From: Roseburia sp. AM59-24XD
Lineage (GTDB): Bacteria > Bacillota > Clostridia > Lachnospirales > Lachnospiraceae
DNA: 64,000 nucleotides
Assembly (NCBI RefSeq): GCF_003478445.1
Contig: NZ_QUET01000021.1
Location: forward strand, 14,225 to 78,224
Reading direction: 5' to 3'
The translations under genes were made by a program, and so were the position numbers. Shown piece by piece: positions 28,703-36,013 of the stretch; the first letter of the stretch is position 1; each line of letters opens with the position of its first letter. The notes beneath the pieces were generated by a model. It had not been told where the DNA came from and did no database searches. It saw only the letters and a program-made list of their open reading frames with translations.

Positions 28703-28742
28703 AGTGCAAGTGAATGGGGTAGATTCACTTGCACTATTTTTT
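28703..28742 (+). terminator. terminator of the rloAB-like cassette
   Basis: A perfect 12-bp stem (28703-28714 with 28724-28735) with a 9-base loop and a run of eight or more T residues. Confidence 0.9.
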
Positions 28743-28761
28743 TACCATCCTTTAATCTGTT

Positions 28762-29103
28762 TTATCTGTTCTGCCGTTCGGGATCTCTGTGATACTGTAG
28801 CTTGAATTGTATCGTTTCAACCACTTCTTTTCTGGCTTCATCATCCAACTGGTAAAAGGAAGTCAGCAAATTATCCACATCCGGCATACTGTTTTTCCCG
28901 AAAAGATACATAAGCGGATACATGGAATTTTTTAAATACGTTTTTACCCGATTTCCGTCAAGAGCTCCGTTCAATCCATTGGGTAATGTAGGATATATTT
29001 CTTCTTCTGTGATTGCACCGGAAAAGGGACTGGCAGAGCATATCTCATTCACATCAATTTCTAATTCATTTGCCAGTCTAAGTGCAAAGTCAAATCGGAT
29101 ATT
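28762..29103 (-). pseudogene. C-terminal fragment of an HTH-type element regulator
   Basis: Reading leftward from about 29103 the frame encodes NIRFDFALRLANELEIDVNEIC and then about 95 more residues to a stop at 28762, a C-terminal part like that of regulators on Firmicute mobile elements. The N-terminal DNA-binding half is gone, and directly across the breakpoint lies the 3' part of a helicase gene on the other strand. A GTG at 29052 could give a 96-residue product but has no evident ribosome site. Confidence 0.6.
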
Positions 29104-29104
29104 A

Positions 29105-29500
29105 GTAGCAAGGAGCGTGTTGCTAGTCGGCAGAGTGGAAGGAGAACCTAATATCAGAGCACTTGTTCAGATAAAAAATAATTTGGCACAGTTCGGACAT
29201 CCCAAGGCATTTGAACTGATGGAACGTGGTTTTAAGTGGATGGGAGATTATGAGATTACAGCGGATGAAGTGCTTGGTGGTATTGCCCCAAAAGCAAATA
29301 AATTAGAGCAGGCAAAGCGGATGCTTCGGGAACTGGCAGAGACTTCTAATGCGGTACAGAGTAATGAGATTTTTGATATGGCTGAGGAACAGGGAATTTC
29401 TAAAAGAACATTGGAAAATGCCAAAAAGGAGCTGGGCATCAGGGCAAGAAAAATCAATAACTCATGGTATTGGGAACTGGATAAGATAAAGCAGATTTAA
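29105..29500 (+). pseudogene. 3' fragment of a RepA-like AAA helicase gene
   Basis: The frame from 29105 reads VARSVLLVGRVEGEPNIRAL, then GDYEITADEVLGGIAPKANK and a C-terminal winged-helix-like domain (SNEIFDMAEEQGISKRTLENA). This is the C-terminal 130 residues of the RecA-fold helicase typical of mobilisable elements; the Walker A half is missing. The rearrangement point with the regulator fragment is at about 29104. An apparent longer ORF starting at 28922 is only antisense reading of that fragment joined to this frame. Confidence 0.72.
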
Positions 29501-29616
29501 GGGAAGAACGCAACAATGCAGACTATATATAATTTGCGGTGATGAACTTTGCAAGGTTGCAAAATGTATAGACATTGCGTTGTTGCGGTCTTGATGGAAA
29601 GGATGGATTGATAGGA

Positions 29617-29850
29617 TTGAAAAATGTGCAGATTTCAGAGGAATTATTTATTGCACTCCTTAAATATCACTTGGTGGAAAGGGATGATGTTTTATTGGAG
29701 ATAAAGAAAGGTTTGGAAGAAAAATTGGAAGCTATGGTAAGGCGGGATTTATATACAAAATATAAGACTGCACCAACCGAGGAAGAAAGAGAAAAGGCAC
29801 GACAGGAGTATCTGGAAAAGGTGGGAATGCACCGGAGCTTCCGATGGTAA
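29617..29850 (+). CDS. small mobile-element protein (annotated elsewhere as complexin-2-like)
   Basis: A 77-residue charged protein (KNVQISEELFIALLKYHL, KYKTAPTEEEREKARQEYL) of a family found between helicase and relaxase genes in Firmicute mobilisable elements. I choose TTG 29617, ten bases after AAAGGATGG; TTG 29608 is also possible. Mostly alpha-helical by appearance. Function unknown; the automatic name complexin has no functional basis. Confidence 0.75.
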   Translation: MKNVQISEELFIALLKYHLVERDDVLLEIKKGLEEKLEAMVRRDLYTKYKTAPTEEEREKARQEYLEKVGMHRSFRW

Positions 29851-29874
29851 ATTTTTTTCCTTCAGTGTGTAGGA

Positions 29875-30079
29875 CGGGAGCGTGCCACGCTCCTGTATAT
29901 GGTAGTTAAGGAGAAAGTCGGATTAGGGTGTAATGACAAAATCGGACTACACTCACAAGCCCTCGGCGTTTGAGAGCGAAATACACCCATCGCACAAATC
30001 GGAGATTTGTACTCTGTGTATTTCGCTTGCAGGGGGCAAAGGACAGCGTGGCTGTCCTTACAAATGCTAACGCATTTGT
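29875..30079 (+). other. putative origin of transfer (oriT) of island 2
   Basis: The 323-bp stretch between the small protein and the relaxase has no gene but dense symmetry: GGAGCGTG/CACGCTCC near 29877-29894; a nested palindrome with outer 11-bp arms (29976-29986/30016-30026) and inner 7-bp arms (29994-30000/30004-30010); a 9-bp hairpin (30039-30047/30051-30059); and an 8-bp hairpin (30060-30067/30072-30079). Location upstream of a MobA/MobL relaxase fits oriT. The nick site is not determined. Confidence 0.6.
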
Positions 30080-30173
30080 GGTTATGCCGGATACGGCAAT
30101 GAGTTCGTAAACGGATGCCTAAGCATCCACTCACGATAACAAAAGTCGCTATCATTTTTCAAAGAAAGTGGCA

Positions 30174-31688
30174 ATGCCTATTGTAAGAAATTCATTTATA
30201 CAGATGTCAAAGCTGCCTAATGTGAAAGGCAGAATTAGTTATATATCGAGCAAAGCAAGGCAGGAAAATCTGTATGCAGTTTATGAAACAACAGACCGCA
30301 AATTTTGGAGGGAGCTTGCTATGTGTAACCAAGAGGAATTTAGGGAAAGCGGAACGAAAGGAATCTGTATTGAAGCCAGGGAGCTTATCATTGCGTTACC
30401 GGAAAGTTTCGTGGATTATGAGCCGGACAAGTTGCTGAAGCTTTTTACGGAGCATTTTAAACAAAATTATGGTGTGGAATGTATTTCAGCTTTGCACCAT
30501 AATAAACGCAAGACCAATTATCATATCCATCTTATCTTTTCAGAGCGAAAACTGCTTGATGAGCCTGTGGAGAAGATTGCAACAAGAAATATGTTTTATG
30601 ACGAAAACGGAAAGCATGTACGCACTAAAAAAGAGATACTGGATGAAGCCGGACAGCTTCGGAGTGGCTGTAAAATTATCCCTAAGGGCGAGGTATATGA
30701 GCGGAACATTTTTACCATAAAGGACAGCCGATTTAAGAGCGACAGCTTCCTTGATGAAGTGAAACGCTCTTACACTGACCTCATCAATATTTATGTAAAA
30801 GATGACAAGCAAAAGCTCAAGGTTTTTGACAGAAACGGTGTGTATCTGCCTACAAAAAAGATTGGCAAGAACAACCCAAAAGCGGAGCAGATACGCACAG
30901 ATAATCAGTACCGTACTATATGGAATCAGACTGTGGATAGAGCGTTGATTAGCGGTGTGCCGGAGAGGCAGATTTTGGAAGTGAAGCAGAGCGAAATCGG
31001 ACAAAAAGTAAAGGCTTCCATTCAGAAGTCAGGGAGAAATCCGGCACTGCTAAGAAATTTGATTATGACTGCTATTTATGCTTTGGAGCTTCTCATTGGC
31101 AAGGTGTTCAAGATGGCTTCACAAAAGACAGATAAGGACATAGAAGCGGTTGTAAAGGCAGAGCCGGAGCAGACACCTGTTAAGGCGGTAAATTCGTTTG
31201 TAGAAGCCAAGAGTGAGCCTGTACCGGAGATGCCTAAGAAGTCCGAATTAGCTTCCAAGTATCCAAGACTTACGGATATTTACCATAAGTTGGAGAGGCA
31301 GAATACAGCCATTTATGAGAGGGAGCTACAGATTGCGAATGTGGAGAAGAAGATTGCCGGAGCAAAGGGCATCTTCAAGGCAAAACAGCGTAAGGAGTTG
31401 CAGGAGCAGGCAGAAGAGTTAAAGACACAGATAGCCAATATGAAGCAGTATTTATCGAGTGTTGTGCAGGGGTATGGGCACAAGAATGTAAAAGAGTTCC
31501 TTGCAGAGTATAAGGCTTCGAAGGTTGAATATGGCGATTATAGAAAGGCTGTTGCGGAGTGGGAGAAGCTGACGGGAGAAAAGGTGGACGATAGCTTGAA
31601 GGCGAAACTACAACAGAAGCAACAGCAGGTTAAGGAACAGTATAGGCATACCGAGTATCATAAAAAGAATGATAGAGGGGCAAGGTAG
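30174..31688 (+). CDS. MobA/MobL family relaxase of island 2
   Basis: Mobilisation nuclease with the HUH-type motif HHNKRKTNYHIHLIFSER at about residues 105-122 and a conserved N-terminus (KGRISYISSKARQENL). The C-terminal half has a short hydrophobic segment near 290-310 (LLRNLIMTAIYALELLIG) and then a Glu/Lys/Gln-rich coiled coil. I prefer ATG 30174 over the GTG two codons earlier. About 504 residues. It is unrelated in family to the relaxase of island 1, showing that the islands are separate mobilisable elements. Confidence 0.9.
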   Translation: MPIVRNSFIQMSKLPNVKGRISYISSKARQENLYAVYETTDRKFWRELAMCNQEEFRESGTKGICIEARELIIALPESFVDYEPDKLLKLFTEHFKQNYGVECISALHHNKRKTNYHIHLIFSERKLLDEPVEKIATRNMFYDENGKHVRTKKEILDEAGQLRSGCKIIPKGEVYERNIFTIKDSRFKSDSFLDEVKRSYTDLINIYVKDDKQKLKVFDRNGVYLPTKKIGKNNPKAEQIRTDNQYRTIWNQTVDRALISGVPERQILEVKQSEIGQKVKASIQKSGRNPALLRNLIMTAIYALELLIGKVFKMASQKTDKDIEAVVKAEPEQTPVKAVNSFVEAKSEPVPEMPKKSELASKYPRLTDIYHKLERQNTAIYERELQIANVEKKIAGAKGIFKAKQRKELQEQAEELKTQIANMKQYLSSVVQGYGHKNVKEFLAEYKASKVEYGDYRKAVAEWEKLTGEKVDDSLKAKLQQKQQQVKEQYRHTEYHKKNDRGAR

Positions 31689-31839
31689 TATCAGAAGTGG
31701 AGTGGGAAACTGCTCCGCTTTTATATTGTAGGGAGCATAAAAAATCTGTGGAGAAATTGTATATATCATGATATAATTGTGTTCAATGAGGGCGAAAATT
31801 GAAGTTATATGAGTAATAATCAAAAAGGAAATAGATGGA

Positions 31840-32604
31840 ATGAGCCTAATAAAAAATGATGTGCCAATTTTAGAATATGACACAAACAGTATGGCTGTTA
31901 TTATGCCAGGACACAGTACAAATTTTCATTTTCCGGAGAGAGCGGTAATGTTGTTTATGGAAAAAGAAATTAACGATTATGCTATGACAAATGAATGCGA
32001 GATTATCGGGCAGTTTATTAGTATCACAAAAGTATTTCCTGTGTATAAAACGGTACATAATGGTGTTGAGTTGGCAATTTGTCAAGCGCCTTTAGGTGGA
32101 GCTGCTTCTACACAAATTATGGAACAGCTGATTGCGGGTGGCGTTAAGAAGGTTATAGCCACAGGTTGTTGTGGTGCTTTAGTTGCAGATAATGAAGGAG
32201 ATTTTTATATCCCTACCTCAGCACTACGGCAAGAAGGTACATCTTATCATTATTTGCCACCTTCACGAGAAGTCAAGCTTAACCAATCAGCCATAAATGT
32301 GATTGAGAAAATCTTAATTAATCACAAATACAACTATCAAAAATGTAAAACATGGACGACAGACGGGTTTTATCGTGAAACAAAAGAAATGGTGGAATAT
32401 CGTAAAGAGGAAGGTTGTTCTGTTGTAGAAATGGAGTGTGCCTCTCTGGCTGCTTGCGCAGAATTCCGAAATATAGTTTTCGGTCAGTTATTGTTTACAG
32501 CTGATTCGCTTGCAAATATAGAATCACACGATACAAGAAATTGGGGTAATAATACATTTGCGTTAGCTATGGATTTGGCAATGGACGCTGTGACGGAGGT
32601 GTAG
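31840..32604 (+). CDS. nucleoside phosphorylase (PNP/UDP family)
   Basis: A 254-residue protein of the purine/uridine phosphorylase fold: PLGGAASTQIMEQLIAGG and ATGCCGAL (phosphate/ribose-binding regions), EMECASLAACA (nucleoside-binding Glu-Met-Glu), and TADSLANIESHD. Such enzymes cleave nucleosides with phosphate to base and ribose 1-phosphate; the substrate is not clear. AAAAGGAAA precedes ATG 31840. It lies 2 bp before an ANT(6)-type gene in an obvious two-gene unit, so it may travel with that resistance gene. The upstream gap contains TATAAT at 31772 without a clear -35. Confidence 0.88.
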   Translation: MSLIKNDVPILEYDTNSMAVIMPGHSTNFHFPERAVMLFMEKEINDYAMTNECEIIGQFISITKVFPVYKTVHNGVELAICQAPLGGAASTQIMEQLIAGGVKKVIATGCCGALVADNEGDFYIPTSALRQEGTSYHYLPPSREVKLNQSAINVIEKILINHKYNYQKCKTWTTDGFYRETKEMVEYRKEEGCSVVEMECASLAACAEFRNIVFGQLLFTADSLANIESHDTRNWGNNTFALAMDLAMDAVTEV

Positions 32605-32606
32605 TA

Positions 32607-33479
32607 ATGCGAACAGAAAAAGAAATGTATGATTTAATATTAAGTATTGCGCAGAATGACAAAAAGATTAGGGCGGTATATCTTAATGGCTCCAGAACAA
32701 ATCCAAATGTACCGAAAGACATTTTTCAAGACTATGATGTGGTTTATATAGTAACTGAAACGCTCCCCTTTATTGAGGATAAGAATTGGATTAAGTGTTT
32801 CGGAGAAATTTTATATATGCAATATCCGGATGAACATCCTGATTATCCGAGTGATAAAGAGAATTTCTACGGTTGGTTAATGCAGTTTACAGATGGAAAT
32901 CGTATTGATTTGCATGTTGAAACAATTGGTCACGCACAAGAGAATATTATGAACGATAGACTGTGTAAAGTTCTCTTGGACAAAGACAATTGTTTGCCGG
33001 AGATTTTACCTTCATCGGATAAAAATTATTGGATACATAAACCTACTTTTGAACAGTATCAGTGTACTTGTAGTGAGTTTTGGTGGTGCTTAAATAGTGT
33101 AGCAAAAGGTCTGTGGCGTGAAGAAATACCTTATGTACAAGATATGCTGAATTTTGTGGTGAGAAAACAGTTGGAGAAGATGCTTTCTTGGAAAGTGGGT
33201 ATAATGACGGATTTCTCAGTCAGCGTTGGTAAATCGGCAAAATATATGTATAAATGGGTTTCGGCACAGGAATGGGAAAAATATTTACAGACTTATTGCG
33301 GAGCAGATGTTGAAGCTATTTGGCAGTCGGTGGAGATTATGTGCTCTCTATTTGTAGAGACCGCTACATGGGTAGCGGCAGAACTAAACTATGAGTATAA
33401 CAATACAGAAGCAAACAATGGCATGTATTTTTTACAATCAGTAAAAGATTTACCCAAGGATGCAAATGAGGTGCTGTAG
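32607..33479 (+). CDS. ANT(6)-type aminoglycoside nucleotidyltransferase
   Basis: Family of enzymes that adenylylate streptomycin at position 6. The nucleotidyltransferase motif is present near residues 26-50 (LNGSRTNP..., DIFQDYDVVY), as are FTDGNRIDLHVE, the EFWW region and a Lys-rich MLSWKVGI block conserved with ANT(6)-Ia. At 290 residues it has the family's usual size. It starts 2 bp after the phosphorylase gene, so it is co-transcribed. Overall identity to well-known ANT(6) enzymes looks only moderate by eye, so the drug range is uncertain. Likely resistance cargo of island 2. Confidence 0.85.
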   Translation: MRTEKEMYDLILSIAQNDKKIRAVYLNGSRTNPNVPKDIFQDYDVVYIVTETLPFIEDKNWIKCFGEILYMQYPDEHPDYPSDKENFYGWLMQFTDGNRIDLHVETIGHAQENIMNDRLCKVLLDKDNCLPEILPSSDKNYWIHKPTFEQYQCTCSEFWWCLNSVAKGLWREEIPYVQDMLNFVVRKQLEKMLSWKVGIMTDFSVSVGKSAKYMYKWVSAQEWEKYLQTYCGADVEAIWQSVEIMCSLFVETATWVAAELNYEYNNTEANNGMYFLQSVKDLPKDANEVL

Positions 33480-33704
33480 GGAATTGATGAAGTTATGGTA
33501 CAATCAAATATAGTTATGTATAAGCTAAAATTGGTGGTGTAAATGAACATAGCAATTAAAAATGCTGATATAAACCATATGTGTTATTGAATTTATAAGA
33601 TATGCTCTTAAAGCTATTGGATATGATTTGTGGTGGTTATACAAAGGATAATATTCGTTCATATCGAGTTATGCAGAAGTTTTAATATACGAAAGAGAGG
33701 TAAA
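33480..33704 (+). other. gap with decayed coding sequence
   Basis: No intact gene. A 15-codon ORF (MNIAIKNADINHMCY) starts at about 33544 with GGTGG upstream and stops, and a later frame reads IRYALKAIGYDLWWLYKG, so this may be a broken gene. I cannot name the family. Confidence 0.4.
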
Positions 33705-34511
33705 ATGTTAGAAAGTTTAATGACAAATCCTTATGCATGGGCCTTTTTGGGAGCGTGTACAATTTTCTCAGTTGTATTTGGAATATGGCAATGGTATAAA
33801 TCAAAAAGAAAAAAGGAATTATCTTGTTATAAAAATTCTTATACAATAGTAAAAGGTGGAAAAAGCCTTTTGCCAGATTTGGAACTTAAGTATAAAAATG
33901 AACCAATACAAGAATTAGTAATAACAAAATATGCGATATGGAATAGCGGGAATGAGGTTTTACAGAGGGAAGATATCGTAGAGATTAAACCGCTTCAAGT
34001 TTCTTGCAATGGAGAAAATACTAGAATTTTGGATGTAAAAATTTTACAGGAAAGTGATGAGACAAATCAATTTGTAGTTGTAGATATGGATAAGCAACAT
34101 GCTAGAATTAATTTTGATTATGTGGCTCCAAAGGATGGAATTGTGATTCAAATGATGCACACTGGAGAGTCACAAGATGTTATGGTTGAGTGTAAGATAA
34201 AAGGTGGAAAGAGTGTTAAACCTTTAAATAAAGATAAAAAGTATAAATATAATAAGTTTGTGGAGAAAGCTATGGTAATCGGCTTGGGCATTTTGATTTT
34301 TGTTATGTTATTTTTTATGTTACTGGCTATTTTAGTGAGTGTTATGAACATGGGACAAAAATTCTGGGAAAACTTGATTTCAACTATCGGTATGGGGGCT
34401 TGTGTTTTGGTTGTGGGTGGAACATATTACAAATTGTTAAAAGATGTGTATTACATAAATATACCAAGTGGATTGAGAAAAACTATAGGAAATGATGAGT
34501 TTTATAAATAG
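33705..34511 (+). CDS. membrane protein of unknown function (island 2 cargo)
   Basis: A 268-residue protein with an N-terminal membrane anchor at about residues 12-28, a cytoplasmic-type domain rich in beta strands (KGGKSLLPDLELKYKNE, KYAIWNSGNEVL, VQMMHTGES-like), and two C-terminal membrane helices at about 190-215 and 230-250. ATG 33705 follows GAGAGG; the upstream in-frame start 33630 has no ribosome site. I do not recognise the family. It is AT-rich and sits alone at the right end of island 2, a position where defence or fitness cargo is often found. Confidence 0.7.
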   Translation: MLESLMTNPYAWAFLGACTIFSVVFGIWQWYKSKRKKELSCYKNSYTIVKGGKSLLPDLELKYKNEPIQELVITKYAIWNSGNEVLQREDIVEIKPLQVSCNGENTRILDVKILQESDETNQFVVVDMDKQHARINFDYVAPKDGIVIQMMHTGESQDVMVECKIKGGKSVKPLNKDKKYKYNKFVEKAMVIGLGILIFVMLFFMLLAILVSVMNMGQKFWENLISTIGMGACVLVVGGTYYKLLKDVYYINIPSGLRKTIGNDEFYK

Positions 34512-34521
34512 CATATTGTCC

Positions 34522-34539
34522 CGGTGCCAAAACGGTGCC
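34522..34539. repeat. CGGTGCC direct repeat, right end of island 2
   Basis: The same 18-mer as at 26600-26617, about 105 bp before attachment site copy 3. Confidence 0.65.
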
Positions 34540-34643
34540 AAGAAATTATGCAAATAAAAATAGAGCATATAAAAACAACGAAAATATGCAGATTTCAGCC
34601 ATAAAAAGAATAGAAAATATAACGAAAAACGCTATTGATATAG

Positions 34644-34698
34644 CGTGAGGGTGGACGTACAGTAGGATCTGGTAAGGTTGCTACAATCATCGAGTAAT
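34644..34698 (+). repeat. attachment site copy 3 (right end, chromosomal junction)
   Basis: A 55-bp copy of the tuf end with stop codon; one mismatch to copy 2. Everything to its right is core chromosome. A short inverted repeat ACGCTA/TAGCGT (34629-34634/34641-34646) overlaps its left edge. Confidence 0.88.
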
Positions 34699-34729
34699 CT
34701 TTGATCCGGCTTGTATCAAACTAGATTTT

Positions 34730-34763
34730 AAAGAGCTTTCCGAACAATCGGAAAGCTCTTTTT
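34730..34763 (+). terminator. probable original chromosomal terminator of tuf
   Basis: A perfect 14-bp stem (34730-34743 with 34748-34761) with loop ACAA and a T tail, 30 bp after the third attachment site. Because it lies just outside the islands it is probably the terminator that tuf used before integration. Confidence 0.88.
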
Positions 34764-34844
34764 GTACCACGTTTGTACTTGCACAAACGGGTGTTTTTTT
34801 ATACTATATACATAGACAGATCATGCAGGGGACAGGAGGAAGCT

Positions 34845-35990
34845 ATGATTAAAATTTTTGTAACCGGCGACAACCACTTTGGCAAAAAGTACGACAGATA
34901 TCCGGAGATCCGCGACAGGCTTGTGGATAACCGTTTTGTATGCTTTGAGAAGATGGTTGAGAAGGCGGAGCAGGAGGGCTGCGATATCTTTGCAGTGACC
35001 GGAGATCTTTTCGACAATTGCAGCAGTATCCGTAAGTCGGATGTAGAAAGGGTCGTGCGTATTCTGGCGGGATTTGCAGGCAGAGTGCTGGTGCTTCCGG
35101 GCAATCACGATTATTATACCGGAGAGGAAAAGGTCTGGAAGGATTTTGATGATGCTCTGCGAACATGTGACAATAACATTATCCGACTGGATCGGTTTGA
35201 GCCATACCCGATTGAAATTGCGGAGGAGACCGTCGTTATTTATCCGGCGTTTTGCCGGTCGAAGCATTCCCGAGAGAATAATCTGGGGTGGATCAAGAAA
35301 ATGAGTGTCCCAAAAAGCGGACAGATCAACGTTGGAATGGCGCATGGTGCAATTGAGGGGGTTACACCCGATATGCAGAAAGAGTATTTTTTGATGACAG
35401 AGCCGGAGCTGCAGGCAATCCCAATGGATGTATGGTTGGTCGGACACACACATATACCGTATCCGGGTGGACTTTCAGAGGACGAAGAGATTGGCGGATA
35501 CCGTATATTTAATGCGGGAACGCATGCGCAGACGGATCTGCATAATAATACCCGTGGATATGGTTTTATTATTTCTGTTGACAAGCAGGGAGACAAAGCG
35601 CAGGTGTCTGCGAAGAAATATCAGAGTGGAACGATTTTCTTTTATGATATTGCAGTGCGGGTTTCATCGGCAGAGGGGGATTCTCTGGAAGCACTTCTGC
35701 AGGAAAAGCTGGATCCGTTAGAAGCGGAGTCTGTTGTGCGTCTAACAGTCACCGGAAGCGCGGTTAGCGAGGAATACAGCAGACGGCGGGAACTGTATAA
35801 AAAATATTGCGACAGATTTTTATCCTGGGAGCTTCAGGACGATGAACTGCACGAAGAGATTACATTAGACCGGGTGCGGGAAGAATTTGCGGAGAGCAGC
35901 TTTGCGGCTAAGCTTATGGAGGCACTTCAGGGGGATCAGACGGAACTGCAGATGGCATATGAACTGCTGCAGGAATGCAGCCGGGAATAA
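34845..35990 (+). CDS. metallophosphoesterase, SbcD/YhaO-like
   Basis: Calcineurin-like phosphoesterase of 381 residues with the motifs FVTGDNHFG, VTGDLFDN, LPGNHDYY and VGHTHIPYPG that bind two metal ions. Start ATG 34845 follows AGGAGGA. The gene after it encodes an SbcC/YhaN-like ATPase, so together they resemble the SbcCD/YhaO-YhaN nuclease pairs that process DNA ends and hairpins. The N-terminal DNH motif (here Asn in GDNHFG rather than SDxH) is a variant. DNA substrate is inferred from the pairing. Confidence 0.87.
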   Translation: MIKIFVTGDNHFGKKYDRYPEIRDRLVDNRFVCFEKMVEKAEQEGCDIFAVTGDLFDNCSSIRKSDVERVVRILAGFAGRVLVLPGNHDYYTGEEKVWKDFDDALRTCDNNIIRLDRFEPYPIEIAEETVVIYPAFCRSKHSRENNLGWIKKMSVPKSGQINVGMAHGAIEGVTPDMQKEYFLMTEPELQAIPMDVWLVGHTHIPYPGGLSEDEEIGGYRIFNAGTHAQTDLHNNTRGYGFIISVDKQGDKAQVSAKKYQSGTIFFYDIAVRVSSAEGDSLEALLQEKLDPLEAESVVRLTVTGSAVSEEYSRRRELYKKYCDRFLSWELQDDELHEEITLDRVREEFAESSFAAKLMEALQGDQTELQMAYELLQECSRE

Positions 35991-36013
35991 CCGGCGCGGC
36001 AGTAAGGAGGATT

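Noticed and set aside
28922..29500. A 192-codon plus-strand ORF read as one gene
   Set aside because: Its first third is the antisense of a regulator fragment; only the part from about 29105 belongs to a known family. It is an accidental fusion at a rearrangement point.
16556..34698. Self-transmissible conjugative element
   Set aside because: No type IV secretion ATPase, coupling protein or mating-pore genes are seen, so transfer would need a helper.
19822..34700. Islands as prophage
   Set aside because: No capsid, tail, terminase, portal or lysis genes are present; relaxases and oriT-like regions point to mobilisable elements.
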